A stretch of DNA of 64,000 nucleotides from Microvirga calopogonii (lineage in GTDB: Bacteria > Pseudomonadota > Alphaproteobacteria > Rhizobiales > Beijerinckiaceae), in the NCBI RefSeq assembly GCF_003347665.1, contig NZ_QDGA01000006.1:1-64000 (forward strand). The letters run 5' to 3'. Under the pieces are notes generated by a model. The model made no database searches and was not told the origin of the DNA. It saw nothing but the letters and a program-made list of their open reading frames with translations. Positions 35,745 through 45,598 of the stretch are shown in pieces (within the stretch, counting starts at the first letter, position 1; each line of letters starts with the position of its first letter). The translations under genes and the position numbers were made by a program.

Positions 35745-37643
35745 TCAGGCCAGGCCCATCTCGGTCAGAAACGGAGAGGGGCCGAGCTGATTGTCCCAGA
35801 GCAGGTAGCATCGGGCCGACGCCCGGGTGATGGTCACAAAGGCGAGGCGGCGAGCCTCGTCGATCTCATCGCCCTTGTCGAAGCCACTAGGGAATTTCCC
35901 CTTGGTCCATCCGGGGGAAATCACAACGGGCGACTCTAGCCCCTTCATGGCGTGCATCGTCGAAACGGCGACAGCGTTGTCCGGCCGCCCATCAACGTCG
36001 GCGATCTCCGTCTGGGCCGTCGCGATGATGGTGGCGAGATCCTCGGCCCGGTGTGCGTGCTCTGAGATGGCCATGTACTGGCGGAAGAAGCGAGCCCGGC
36101 GTGCAGGGTTGAGAGCCTCAAGGTCTTTATCGAGATCGGTATAGGTCAGGGCGAGTTCGATCATTTCCGAAGCGCTCGAAATCATCGTTGCACTCCGAAG
36201 ACCCTGGTAGACATCCATCAGGCGCAGGAGACCGTCCTGTCTCAAGCTGCCGGCATCTGAGCGTTTGCTCAGCCATTGCATTACCGGAAGCCCTTCCATC
36301 CTGGCGGCTCGCCACACGGCCTGAGCGGTTCCAAGGCCAGCGAGGCTGGTCATGATCTTAATCGCCGCCGGGCTGTCGGCTTCGTTTGCCAAAAGTCGGA
36401 GCCATGCGAGAAAGATCTGGAGTTGAGGCGAGGAGTCCGCATCGGGGTTGAACCTGAAGACGTTCACTCCATGACGGATGAGAAACTGGGCGGTCTCATC
36501 GGCGTCACTGTTTGTCCGAGCGAGGACGGTGATGTCCTTGGGTTGGGCTTTGGCTACGGATTGGATCAGGACCAGAGCCTGATTGAGCATTCCCTGTTGG
36601 CCATTGCACGGGATGCTTGCTACGTCCCCCTGACCCTTATTGCCGGAGCGGACTGTTTTCGTGTGTCTTTTCTGGTTGGCCGAAATGAGCTTCCCGGCCT
36701 TTCTGACGATCTGCTCCGGACACCGGTAATTGATCCCGAGCTTGATGACGAGGGCATTCGGATACCTCTTCTCGAACGTCAGAATGTTGTCGACCGTGGC
36801 ATGGCGCCATCCGTAGACCGCTTGGTCATCATCGCCGAAGCACGCCAGATTGTTCCCAGCGTCAGAAAAGATCTGAAGCCACCGCTCCTGGACCGGATTG
36901 GTATCCTGATATTCATCCACTAGGACGAGCTTGAATTTCTTTCGCCAGGATCGGGCCACAATGGGATTGGCGCTTGTAAGGCGGATGAAATCGAGGATCA
37001 GATCGTTGTAATCCAGACAGCGGTTCTCCCGCATCGTCTTCTCATACTGGGAAAGAATATCACTATCTTCCCTGGACAGACCCGGCGCGCCTGAGACCCA
37101 TGACGAACTACTAGGGTCCAGATTGACGCCCATGTTTTTGGCTGCATCAATCGTTTTTAGGAGAGAGTTGATCCGCTTGTCGATCTCCCGGCTGCTCGAA
37201 GAGTTTCCGAACCCGTCCAGGCTCGCGAGGATGCCCGTCAGGGTCATCTTAATCTCTTCCGGCTCGACAATCGTAAAGGGCTTCTCGCCGGTATGGATCG
37301 CTTGGTGGACCCGGAGCATGCGTGAGGACAGGGAATGAAATGTCCCGACGTAGAGATTGTCTACATCTCCGACAATCTTCCTCCCAATGCGCTCTTTCAG
37401 TTCATGGCCGGCCTTTCTTGTGAACGTGACCGCCATGATCTCGTCAGGCTTGTAGCCGAGGACCTGAACCGCAAAGATGAACTTGGTTGCCAGAACGTGG
37501 GTTTTGCCAGTTCCAGAACTCGACAGGACCAGGAGTGGTTTATGGAACGCCTCGACCGCTGCCTTCTGCTGCGGGTTCAAGCCGTCTGTGAGAGATGCCT
37601 CGATAGAGGGAAGTGCCGAGATCATGGGAGCTAAATCTGGCAC
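35745..37643 (-). CDS. UvrD/Rep-family DNA helicase (second copy)
   Basis: This 632-residue superfamily 1A helicase is distinct from the first copy. Motifs: Q LNPQQKAAV, Walker A SSSGTGKT (41-48, Ala to Ser changes against AGAGTGKT), Ia FTRKAGHELKER, II LVDEYQDTNPVQ, III QAVYGWRHATV, IV LGINYRCPEQI, V TMHAMKGLESPVV, VI RRLAFVTITRAS. It lacks the acidic N-terminal extension. It lies between the transporter and virD4, at the end of the conjugation block. Confidence 0.9.
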   Translation of the reverse strand: MPDLAPMISALPSIEASLTDGLNPQQKAAVEAFHKPLLVLSSSGTGKTHVLATKFIFAVQVLGYKPDEIMAVTFTRKAGHELKERIGRKIVGDVDNLYVGTFHSLSSRMLRVHQAIHTGEKPFTIVEPEEIKMTLTGILASLDGFGNSSSSREIDKRINSLLKTIDAAKNMGVNLDPSSSSWVSGAPGLSREDSDILSQYEKTMRENRCLDYNDLILDFIRLTSANPIVARSWRKKFKLVLVDEYQDTNPVQERWLQIFSDAGNNLACFGDDDQAVYGWRHATVDNILTFEKRYPNALVIKLGINYRCPEQIVRKAGKLISANQKRHTKTVRSGNKGQGDVASIPCNGQQGMLNQALVLIQSVAKAQPKDITVLARTNSDADETAQFLIRHGVNVFRFNPDADSSPQLQIFLAWLRLLANEADSPAAIKIMTSLAGLGTAQAVWRAARMEGLPVMQWLSKRSDAGSLRQDGLLRLMDVYQGLRSATMISSASEMIELALTYTDLDKDLEALNPARRARFFRQYMAISEHAHRAEDLATIIATAQTEIADVDGRPDNAVAVSTMHAMKGLESPVVISPGWTKGKFPSGFDKGDEIDEARRLAFVTITRASARCYLLWDNQLGPSPFLTEMGLA

Positions 37644-37786
37644 GGTTTTCTCTTCTTGGGGTTTGATAGATCAATCGGAATGCTCTGCCCAAGTCGAAAA
37701 AACTCTTTCTGTGCGCCCCGCCAAAGAAAACGGCAGGAGATTGTCCATTCCCGCCGCTTGAATCCTCATCTTGAACTTTCCAACGA

Positions 37787-40144
37787 TTAGCCCCCGTACT
37801 TCACGACCTCTTTGGTTATGTGCTTCGTCGCCTCGTCGTCATGCTGCTTCTTGAGGCGGCCTGCCTTTCTCTTCGCTGCGTCAGCAGGATCTATGGTCTT
37901 GAGGCGGCTCTGGAAGATGAAATTAGGTACTGTCTGTGTTGCGATCGGACCTTTCCCGCGGGAGCGAACATGGATGGCCATCTCCTTGTCCTTAAAGAAG
38001 TACGGCGTATCAAGCTTTATCGGTCGGTTGAGGAAGTTCTGGACAAGTACGATGTTCTTGCCGGGCTTTAGGGATGCGACGTCCTCACTGCGTAAGAAGC
38101 TGATGTTTTCGACTTGCTCGGACCGGCTCCAGGCCATGGGATTAGCTGACTTCGAGAGACCTTCATTATAGGTTTTCTGGGCGCGCTGGATCGTGGTTTC
38201 TCCGACCATTTTCTTAAACTTATCGATGGTGTCGGTGTTGTTTTGCGCCAGGACGTATTTGACGGCCGTCGTGGTGATGATCACCGACTCGTCTTCAGCC
38301 GTGTACTTCTTTCGAATCTGGCCGAAATCCTGTGCGGCTAGGAGATAGCTGACCTTCTTGGAGCGTCCAAGGTCCGGTCCAGTGATCACCGACTCGATGC
38401 GAGGCAGCTTGGCGAACTCGTCGAGAGCGAAGCACACGGGGAAGGGGCCGAGTTCCCTGCCGGTTTTGGGGTTAAACTGTCCTGGCTCATAGGAGATCAG
38501 GCTCTGCGAGAAAACCTCGTAAAGGAGGGCGGTGACGGTCTCGAAAGCGCTAGCCTCGGCCTGGTTCACGCAGATATAGAGCGTAACGGGTTTGAACTCC
38601 TTGTCTCCAGGAGCTTTCATCCCCCGCATGTCGTCCGGAGTAAAGTCGCAGGCCGAAGTTCTTTGAGCGACGGCAGCATTTTTGAAGGGCAGGAGTGCCT
38701 GGTCCATCGTGCCGAAGACGCCCGATCTTTCCTTGTCCGCCATATTGACGAGAGAGCTTAGCTCAACGAAGGCACGCGGCGAAGGGAACTTTCCACCCTG
38801 TTCGGCGGGAACGACATCGTCGCAAAGGGCACGAATCCAATCGCCCATCTTGTCCGATCCCATGGCTGCCATGGGGTCTTCGTCACCTGTCTTCTTCGTG
38901 CTCTCGAACTGTGAAACTGCAAGCCAATCAGAGAGCATCGGAATTGATGGTTCGTAGCCGTTCCATTTTGCAGGCAGTCCATCATAGTTCTTTTTGTCGC
39001 CTACCTTGGAGATCAGGTAGTGCATGAACCCTGTGAGCGCGGCGCGCCCTTTGGTGACGAAGTAGTCGTTCCCTTTACCGCCATCGGGGTTCGGAATCAG
39101 AGTCTTCGCGACTGTATCAAGATAAGTGTCACGGTCGGGGCCCTGCGGCGGGACGAGCTTCGGCGAAAGAAAGTTGAAGCGTGGGTAGAAGACAGGATCC
39201 TGAACTGTATAGACATCGGCCCCGTCGAGCGCATTGACCCATTCCTTGACCGCTTCAAAGCGTGCAGGCGCGACAGGGACTTCGAACGTGCCTTGATTTG
39301 TGCTGGTATCACGCGCCTTGTATCCGGCAACTAACTCCTCCGGAACCGGACCTCCGGCTCCCAACAGGAAGAGTTTTTCGAACTGGGCCCAGAAGGGCGA
39401 AGCCTTGCCCATGTTGAAGGTCATGATGAAGTTCGGCTGATCGACCTTCGCCCAGTTCAGCATAAAGACGTGGCTCTTCTGCGAACGGTAATGTCCCGTC
39501 ATTTCGTAGAGTTCGGGTTTCGGGTCATTGACGATGAAGGAGACATTGTCACCTTTGAGGAGCGTCGGAACCACGAATGCAGCCGTCTTACCGGTGCCGG
39601 GAGGCGCGAGGCAGAGGGCGGAAAGGGTCTCGATCATCATGACCATTTGCCCCTTGCGCTTACCTTTTGGCCATCGGCCAAGTGCCATCAGGTGCCCACC
39701 CTTGATCCCGACCTGTTCGCGAGCCTCCATTTCAGCAAGGGTCTCGTCATCGCACCAATCGGCAAAGCCGCCTTTCATGACCTGACGCAGATAGGGGTTG
39801 AGCAGAGCCGGAGCCATGTAGACAACGGTACTAACCAGAGCAACGCCTAGGTAAGCTTTGAGAGCGTCGAACCCGCCATAATTCGGCGAGGCGACAAAGG
39901 CATAATTCATCGAAAGGATGTCGCCGCCGGCCACGCGGCCGAAGAAGGCTCCGACACCATCAAGCGTTCTCTGGTTCATCGGTTGATCAATGAGCCAGCG
40001 GAAAAGCGGTGTGCAGAGGGTAGTCGCCCCAGCCAGCGGAAGACCAATGACAGCCGTCGTTGCGAGCCAGCGGTAGTGCTTCCGCTGACTTTCCGTCATG
40101 TGTTCAGGCAAATACTCTGTTTTGAGCGGGTTGTGGAGCTTCAT
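37787..40144 (-). CDS. virD4: Type IV coupling protein (VirD4/TraG)
   Basis: This 785-residue inner-membrane ATPase brings the relaxase-DNA complex to the VirB channel. There are two N-terminal membrane segments (about 28-50 and 96-117), Walker A PPGTGKT (181-187), a DPKPELYE segment after it, and a Walker-B-like CFALDEFAKLPRIESVI. The hexamer-interface SYLLAAQDFGQIRKKY is also typical. The C-terminal tail is basic. It is longer than the common 600-700 residues. It ends the transfer operon, 75 bp after the unknown gene at 40219. Confidence 0.92.
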   Translation of the reverse strand: MKLHNPLKTEYLPEHMTESQRKHYRWLATTAVIGLPLAGATTLCTPLFRWLIDQPMNQRTLDGVGAFFGRVAGGDILSMNYAFVASPNYGGFDALKAYLGVALVSTVVYMAPALLNPYLRQVMKGGFADWCDDETLAEMEAREQVGIKGGHLMALGRWPKGKRKGQMVMMIETLSALCLAPPGTGKTAAFVVPTLLKGDNVSFIVNDPKPELYEMTGHYRSQKSHVFMLNWAKVDQPNFIMTFNMGKASPFWAQFEKLFLLGAGGPVPEELVAGYKARDTSTNQGTFEVPVAPARFEAVKEWVNALDGADVYTVQDPVFYPRFNFLSPKLVPPQGPDRDTYLDTVAKTLIPNPDGGKGNDYFVTKGRAALTGFMHYLISKVGDKKNYDGLPAKWNGYEPSIPMLSDWLAVSQFESTKKTGDEDPMAAMGSDKMGDWIRALCDDVVPAEQGGKFPSPRAFVELSSLVNMADKERSGVFGTMDQALLPFKNAAVAQRTSACDFTPDDMRGMKAPGDKEFKPVTLYICVNQAEASAFETVTALLYEVFSQSLISYEPGQFNPKTGRELGPFPVCFALDEFAKLPRIESVITGPDLGRSKKVSYLLAAQDFGQIRKKYTAEDESVIITTTAVKYVLAQNNTDTIDKFKKMVGETTIQRAQKTYNEGLSKSANPMAWSRSEQVENISFLRSEDVASLKPGKNIVLVQNFLNRPIKLDTPYFFKDKEMAIHVRSRGKGPIATQTVPNFIFQSRLKTIDPADAAKRKAGRLKKQHDDEATKHITKEVVKYGG

Positions 40145-40218
40145 GACAGAAACCAGAATGAAATTATGAGTGGACCGGCACTTGAACTTGGGAGTTCGAA
40201 GCGTCTGAGCCTGAGATC

Positions 40219-40740
40219 TTAGGCTGCGGCGGGTAGGAGCGGCAGATCCTCGCTTCCTGCCGCTGGTGCTTCAGAGGAAGCGACTTGGCCGGGGGCAACT
40301 GGAAACAGGTCAGTGACGTACTGGCCGAGTGCATCAAAGACGGCCATGACCCCGTACCGGGCAGCCGATTGATCCTGAAGGATGGTCTGCAGGTGGGTGA
40401 CGGCAATTCGGCGCAGAGGTGAGGGCGACGGGCCAGGTGCGCTCTTGCCTGTAACCCATAGCTCTATCGGGGAACTATCCCTGGCGCACATGTAGTTGTG
40501 ATAGTCGGAAAGGATGGCGTCAGCGAAGTTCTCGAGGGTCGGTACCGGCAGTTCATGATCATCTGAACTGAATTGTTCGGCACGTTCATCGACGAAAGCC
40601 AGCAGCAGGCCCTTCAACAGCATTCTGGCGGGAAGAAGGTGCGAGGAGTAGTGCTGTGCAGGAAGCACGTTCAATGCGATCGAATTCACGGCCGACAAGG
40701 TGGCGTTGAGGGTCTGCCCAGTAGGGAGCTTTGTAGCCAT
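40219..40740 (-). CDS. Hypothetical protein in T4SS operon (173 aa)
   Basis: It is read from ATG 40740 (MATKLPTGQTLNATL) with GGAG nine bases upstream; a longer frame to 40950 runs inside the previous gene. The protein is soluble, helical, with a Pro/Ala-rich C-terminus. It lies between the Pmp3-like gene and virD4, with only four bases to the former, so it is probably part of the transfer operon. No known VirB family matches. Confidence 0.6.
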   Translation of the reverse strand: MATKLPTGQTLNATLSAVNSIALNVLPAQHYSSHLLPARMLLKGLLLAFVDERAEQFSSDDHELPVPTLENFADAILSDYHNYMCARDSSPIELWVTGKSAPGPSPSPLRRIAVTHLQTILQDQSAARYGVMAVFDALGQYVTDLFPVAPGQVASSEAPAAGSEDLPLLPAAA

Positions 40741-40744
40741 TGGA

Positions 40745-41050
40745 TCAGACTCCTGCTTGCAATGCGAGCTGTCCAGGCGCGGCGGACGCAACTGCCGAGG
40801 CCGCGGTGGCGTCCCCTTGTCCGGCACGGCCGTTGATGGCTGCAATGATCTCCTGGGTCCGCCGGTCTTCGTCTTGGCGCCGAATGACCGCGAAGCTATG
40901 CACGACGGCAGCGATCCAGAGATAGGGGAGCAGGGCTGGGGCCAACACAATGCCGAGGCAAATTATCACAACACTGGCAATGGCATCATTCTTGGCGTCC
41001 CGGATAACGAGAGAGATAGGTGGGACGAAAATGGCGGTCAGGTAAATCAT
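40745..41050 (-). CDS. Pmp3/YqaE-like small membrane protein (101 aa)
   Basis: Starting at ATG 41050 (MIYLTAIFVPPISLVIRDAK), it has two membrane segments with the YLTAIFVPP..LV start and a VVIICLGIVLAPALLPYLWI second helix, as in the Pmp3/YqaE family, then a hydrophilic tail. Such proteins affect membrane potential or stability; a role in transfer is inference from position. The start overlaps the virB11 3' end region only in the longer, rejected frame. Confidence 0.55.
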   Translation of the reverse strand: MIYLTAIFVPPISLVIRDAKNDAIASVVIICLGIVLAPALLPYLWIAAVVHSFAVIRRQDEDRRTQEIIAAINGRAGQGDATAASAVASAAPGQLALQAGV

Positions 41051-41063
41051 GGAAGCCTCGTTA

Positions 41064-42086
41064 TCAGGCAACGGCCGAAATGCGGCGCTGGCCAAGGGAA
41101 TCTTTCTCGATCTGGATTACACGGATATGCTCGGCCATCTGAGCGCGGAGTTCGTCGCGATCAATGGCATCCGTATTGCCGGCCATCGAGCGGGCGTTTG
41201 AGATACAATTGATGAAGGTGGTCAGCGCCTCGTCTGGAGATCTGGCGTGGATCGTTGTCATGAAGTGGCCGTGACCTGTCGTCATGAGCTCCCAGATCGT
41301 CGCAGCATTCGAGTTCGAAATCTCGCCGGCCATGACCACATCCGGCGTCATGCGGACGATCAGATCGCGCACGGCCCGGTAGTCGAACCTGTTGGCCTGC
41401 TGCGTACGGCTCATCAGGATGTGCACGCGATTGGGCTGCAGGACGCGGATTTCGCGGGTGTCTTCAACCGTCAGGATCCGCTTCCGGTCGTCGAGAAACG
41501 AAACAAGCCGGTTTAGGAACGTCGTCTTGCCGCTGCTGGTCGCTCCGGAAAGGAGAATGTGATCGCCTCGCGTGAGGGAGTTGACGATCTGCGCGAAGGG
41601 ATCGTCAGGATCGGTCGCCCGGGTGAAGATCGACGCCACTGGAGGGCGAAGCTTCTGCCCCGGAGTGATGCCGTAGTCTTGGAGATCAACCGTCTGCTCC
41701 TTGCTGTACTGGCGAATGCAAACGCAGATCGATCCCTCTTCACTGGTCCCTTCAGGCGTTTCGCTCTGAATGTTGGGCCCAACACCCGCGGCGAAACGGT
41801 GCCCTCCGGGCACGGTGCCGAAAACGACCGGCATACCGGTCGCCCCAAAGTTTGGGATGTTCTGGAGGTTTGCCACCATGTGGCAGATGTTCTCGAGATA
41901 CCGCGCCGTGAGGTCGGGGGCTTCCTCGGGAACCCACTGGCGGCCCTGATCGTCAGGGCGGCGCCGGCGAACCCAGATTTCCCCGGGCTTGTTGATGGCG
42001 ATCTCCTCGATATCGGGATGGAGGAGGCGCTCATAGAGCGGGTGGATGAACCGCTGAAGCAGGACCTGAGTGGTTGTGTTGGTCAT
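41064..42086 (-). CDS. virB11: VirB11 hexameric ATPase
   Basis: This 340-residue traffic ATPase powers pilus assembly and substrate transfer. Seen: an N-terminal domain with EIAINKPGEIWVRR, Walker A LLSGATSSGKTTFLNRL, a Walker-B-like VVMAGEISNSNAATIWELMT and the His box TGHGHFMTTIHA. ATG 42086 (MTNTTTQVLL) is preferred, since a longer frame would overlap virB10. It follows virB10 by 11 bp. Confidence 0.93.
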   Translation of the reverse strand: MTNTTTQVLLQRFIHPLYERLLHPDIEEIAINKPGEIWVRRRRPDDQGRQWVPEEAPDLTARYLENICHMVANLQNIPNFGATGMPVVFGTVPGGHRFAAGVGPNIQSETPEGTSEEGSICVCIRQYSKEQTVDLQDYGITPGQKLRPPVASIFTRATDPDDPFAQIVNSLTRGDHILLSGATSSGKTTFLNRLVSFLDDRKRILTVEDTREIRVLQPNRVHILMSRTQQANRFDYRAVRDLIVRMTPDVVMAGEISNSNAATIWELMTTGHGHFMTTIHARSPDEALTTFINCISNARSMAGNTDAIDRDELRAQMAEHIRVIQIEKDSLGQRRISAVA

Positions 42087-42097
42087 CGGGCAAGTTC

Positions 42098-43870
42098 TCA
42101 GAAGGGCGACCAATTGGGAGCCATCGGCGTACCGGCGGCTGACTGTTGTTGCGAGGCTTGGCGGGACTGTTGCCGCTGCTGAAGCTTCTGGTTGGCCGAT
42201 GGGGCGTTGATGAAGTCCAGGCTGTCATCCGCCCTGGCTCTTTGCTTCTGGCTCCCAGCCTGCGTCAGATCCTGCACCATGGGACTGTTCATGCTCGACG
42301 CCGGATTCTGAATGACACCGGTGTTCTGCATGTACTGCGGGACACTGGTGCCGATAGGGGAGTTGAACCGGTTCGGCACTGCCGCACCTGCCTGTTGGGT
42401 GGCTCCTTGGCCGCCGGGCGCGCGGCCGGGATGGTTTCGGGCTGCCTGGTACTCGGGGGAGGCACGGACCCTTCCGGCGTATTCCTCGCGCATTTTCTGA
42501 GTGGGATGGATCGGCTTGAGCCACAGATCGGTATTCGGGAACACGGTAATACGGGTTCCCGCCGGAACAGTCCTGATCGGAGGCAGAGCCAATTGTTCTT
42601 CGGCGAACTGTTGGATGAGCGGCTGCGTATCCTCTCGGAACTGCTGGGTCGCAATTCCTCTGGCGTCCTGGGCAACGTTGGCTGAGCCGGCGGCGTAAGG
42701 GCTGACGGAGGTTACCACCGTCTGAGAGCCGTTGAGACCCAGCGTGACGCCGATATTGAGCGCTGACATGAGCATGGTGGTGCCAAAGCGCTCGAACCAG
42801 CGGTTGTTCATGTGAGCTGGAATGCTTGCGCGGCCCATCGCGTCGCCGCTGGTAGCCTGGAAGGCGAATGCCGCGCCATCAGGCCTGACCAAACGTTCCC
42901 AGGCAATGGCGACCTTCTCCTCACCGGTCGAGCCGATAGCTTCAACGGTTCCGATGAGGGTCGATCCGCGCTCGATGATAACGAGCCGCCCGTCTCCGCC
43001 ATAGATGTCGCGTTCGACGGTAGCCACAGCGCGGGAGGCGTTGCGGGTGTCGATCGGGATCTTGATCACCGCGGGGATCGGCTTGTCCATGGTGACGACG
43101 CGGCTCATGTCCACGGGAAAGGACGAGGAGTTGCGCTTGTAGCCGATGGCCTCCCAGTCCTCTTCGACCGGCCGCTGGGGACCGAGGTAGGTCAGGGACT
43201 CGGCATCTGATTGTGAGGTAAGGAGGCTGGCTGACCTCCGGTTGCGAAGTACGGCCTCTGCGGCTGGATCGTAAGCTGGTTCAGGAGGAAGGGCCGGGGC
43301 AGCGATAACCGGCTCGACAACAACAGGAGTAATCGCTGAGGCGTCCACGCTGACCACCTTGGTCAGGTTCCGGATGGAGCCGTCAGACCGTTCAGAGGCG
43401 GCCGTAATCAGAATACGACCGTCAACGCGTCCGGGAATGGCAGGGTCATAGACGAATTGAACCAGGCACGCTTGATCGATCTCTAGCCGAATGCCCTCGC
43501 AATTGCTCGCATCGAGACGGATTCCGGCCTCCTGAGCGTAGGGCATGCTGACCGTTTTGATGGTCGCCGGCATTTCGGTCGCACGGATCGAGAACGTCGA
43601 GGTGAAGCGTTCCTTCCCGGCTGGGATATCCCGTGCCTCGATTGTTGTCCGATCTGGGCTAATGTCACCCTCCTTCGGTGGCGCCTTTGGGGCCTCCGGT
43701 TGGGCTGGGGCAAAGACCGGCTCGGAAGGCGGTAGGGCAGCCTGTCTCATAGCAAGCGCCGTATTCCGTTCGGGCAGCGTGAGAACAAACAGTGTGACAC
43801 CCAAGAGGGCCAACGCGCTGGTCGCGGTGGCGAGCCGGATTTTGAGCTTGCGCTTAGGATCGTCGCTCAT
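42098..43870 (-). CDS. virB10: VirB10/TrbI core-complex protein
   Basis: This 590-residue protein spans from the inner to the outer membrane and senses ATP energy in the channel. A short cytoplasmic start (MSDDPKRKLKIR) and one membrane helix (LATATSALALLGVTLFVLTL) precede a Pro-rich periplasmic linker and the C-terminal beta-barrel domain (IERGSTLIGTVE, GDAMGRASIPAHMNNRWFERF, RTVPAGTRITVFPNTDLWL). ATG 43870 has AAGGGGA upstream. A long Gln/Ser/Pro-rich tail of about 130 residues follows the barrel domain, which is longer than usual. Confidence 0.9.
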   Translation of the reverse strand: MSDDPKRKLKIRLATATSALALLGVTLFVLTLPERNTALAMRQAALPPSEPVFAPAQPEAPKAPPKEGDISPDRTTIEARDIPAGKERFTSTFSIRATEMPATIKTVSMPYAQEAGIRLDASNCEGIRLEIDQACLVQFVYDPAIPGRVDGRILITAASERSDGSIRNLTKVVSVDASAITPVVVEPVIAAPALPPEPAYDPAAEAVLRNRRSASLLTSQSDAESLTYLGPQRPVEEDWEAIGYKRNSSSFPVDMSRVVTMDKPIPAVIKIPIDTRNASRAVATVERDIYGGDGRLVIIERGSTLIGTVEAIGSTGEEKVAIAWERLVRPDGAAFAFQATSGDAMGRASIPAHMNNRWFERFGTTMLMSALNIGVTLGLNGSQTVVTSVSPYAAGSANVAQDARGIATQQFREDTQPLIQQFAEEQLALPPIRTVPAGTRITVFPNTDLWLKPIHPTQKMREEYAGRVRASPEYQAARNHPGRAPGGQGATQQAGAAVPNRFNSPIGTSVPQYMQNTGVIQNPASSMNSPMVQDLTQAGSQKQRARADDSLDFINAPSANQKLQQRQQSRQASQQQSAAGTPMAPNWSPF

Positions 43871-43880
43871 GCTTGTCCCC

Positions 43881-45557
43881 TTATTCCGCAACCATACAGG
43901 TGTCGCCGTGGCGACGACGGACATCGCAGATCGAACTGGCCGCCGAGGGATTGACGCCGCTGATCCGGATCATAGCCCTGCCAGAGGCAGGAGCACCCTT
44001 GAGCGAGCCGCCAGTCTCTGTCTGCCAAGACAGCTTAGCTTTGCCTGCCTGCAGACGATTATCCGCTCTGTAGAGGTTCCAGACCTGCTCGCCTTCAGCT
44101 TTGCTGTAAGGACCGAGGATGACCGCGCTTGAAGTCGGGGCGGGAGGTGGCGGCGGGGCAGCCGGGACGATTGCAGGTGCCGGGGCCGGAACTGCCTTTG
44201 GCGCAGGGGCAACAGCTGCGGCGGGAACAGCCATCGGCGCGACCAGTGGCCCAGCAGAGGCGACCACCTGCTTTTCGACAGTCTCAACCGCACCCTTGCG
44301 GATAAGGGGCGCCTGGGGCACCGGGGTGACGGGCCTGACGGCGGGTGCCGGAACCGGCTTTTCGATCACAACGGTCTTTTGAACCTCAACCGGGACCTCG
44401 CGCTCCACGATGACCGGCTTCTCAACCACAACGGTCCGCCGGAGGTCGACGATCGGTGCATCTTTGGCATAGCGGTTATCGTCCAGTGGACGAGCCAGCC
44501 GGAGGCAAACCAGACGGTTGCCGTTGCGGAGTGTGATGTTGCCGATGGCCTCGATCACCATCATAGAGCGGTCCTTACCGGCAACGCGGGTGCCAACCGG
44601 GCTCTCAACCCCTTGGATGACGAGGGCGGCAACGGGCCATTCGGTCATGGAGGAGGCGTTCGGGCCGAAGTCCAGGTAAGTGAACCGGCCATCGTGCCAG
44701 GCGCGAATAGGAGCGATCACAGCGTCTTCCTGGGACCGGGCCTCGATGCTGATATTGTTCCGCATATCTCCAGGGTTGACCGGAGCCCCTCGGGCGTACT
44801 CGCGGCCGCCAGCGTCGAAGTAGGCCGTCGCCTTGTTGACCGCAGGCTCGTAGAGGTCCTTGTAATTGGTGTACGGCATCGAGACAGGGGCCGTCGAAGC
44901 AAGGGTTTCGCCCGTGCCGGCCTCCATGCCGCCTACCACGACCTCGACGGTCGTGTCTGGGAGGCGATCGGCATTGAAAGGAAGAGAACGGAGATAGAAG
45001 TTGTAGACGTTGCCGGAGCTGCCGTAGACGATCAGGTTCCCATCGACGCCCGGATAGATCGCCCGAATGGCAACGGAACGCTTGTTCGGCGCCGTCGACG
45101 TCTCGAAGGATCCGGGGTCAGATGACATCACCTGAACAACCTCTTCCTGCCGGGGGAACTTGATCACGCTGAGCAGGCCTTCGCGCGCGTTGACCTCCAT
45201 CACATCGTCAGGACGCCAGGAGATTTTCACGAAACCCGGACGGGTCTGGCGAGGCGACTTGTGTTTGTTCGGATCAAGCCAGGCCTTTTGCTCCAGCCCA
45301 AGTGGCTTTGAAGCAACTGCAGTCGCAATGCGGGAGGTACCCTGCGCGGCTACCTGAGAGGGCATGTCGAGTGGCTCCGGGGCGAGACCCGGGACACCCG
45401 GAGCCGAGAATTCCGCCGGCACATTTGCTTGAGCCTGCGTGATCTGGCCTGCCGGTCCCATAGGCGTGCCCTGCGCAAGGGCGGTGTTCATCCCAGAGGC
45501 TGCGATAAACGCAGCCAGCGCAGCGGTTGAGAGGTTACGAGAGCGCGAGGAGGTCAT
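43881..45557 (-). CDS. virB9: VirB9/TrbG outer-membrane core protein
   Basis: A signal peptide (LSTAALAAFIAASGMNTALA) starts this 558-residue periplasmic protein. A VirB9-type beta-rich N-domain lies around residues 90-190 (VMEVNAREGLLSVIKFPRQE, SVAIRAIYPG), with the C-terminal part near 280-390 (GRFTYLDFGPNASSMTEWPV). A long Pro/Val/Ala linker rich in PVPAPAV then leads to a C-terminal domain with two Cys (CDVRRRHGDTC). Typical VirB9 is about 290 residues, so this one has a large extension. AGGA stands nine bases before the ATG. Confidence 0.85.
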   Translation of the reverse strand: MTSSRSRNLSTAALAAFIAASGMNTALAQGTPMGPAGQITQAQANVPAEFSAPGVPGLAPEPLDMPSQVAAQGTSRIATAVASKPLGLEQKAWLDPNKHKSPRQTRPGFVKISWRPDDVMEVNAREGLLSVIKFPRQEEVVQVMSSDPGSFETSTAPNKRSVAIRAIYPGVDGNLIVYGSSGNVYNFYLRSLPFNADRLPDTTVEVVVGGMEAGTGETLASTAPVSMPYTNYKDLYEPAVNKATAYFDAGGREYARGAPVNPGDMRNNISIEARSQEDAVIAPIRAWHDGRFTYLDFGPNASSMTEWPVAALVIQGVESPVGTRVAGKDRSMMVIEAIGNITLRNGNRLVCLRLARPLDDNRYAKDAPIVDLRRTVVVEKPVIVEREVPVEVQKTVVIEKPVPAPAVRPVTPVPQAPLIRKGAVETVEKQVVASAGPLVAPMAVPAAAVAPAPKAVPAPAPAIVPAAPPPPPAPTSSAVILGPYSKAEGEQVWNLYRADNRLQAGKAKLSWQTETGGSLKGAPASGRAMIRISGVNPSAASSICDVRRRHGDTCMVAE

Positions 45558-45598
45558 TGAGTTCGGTCCTGGTGTTCTTGTTTGCGCCGCGGTGGGGC

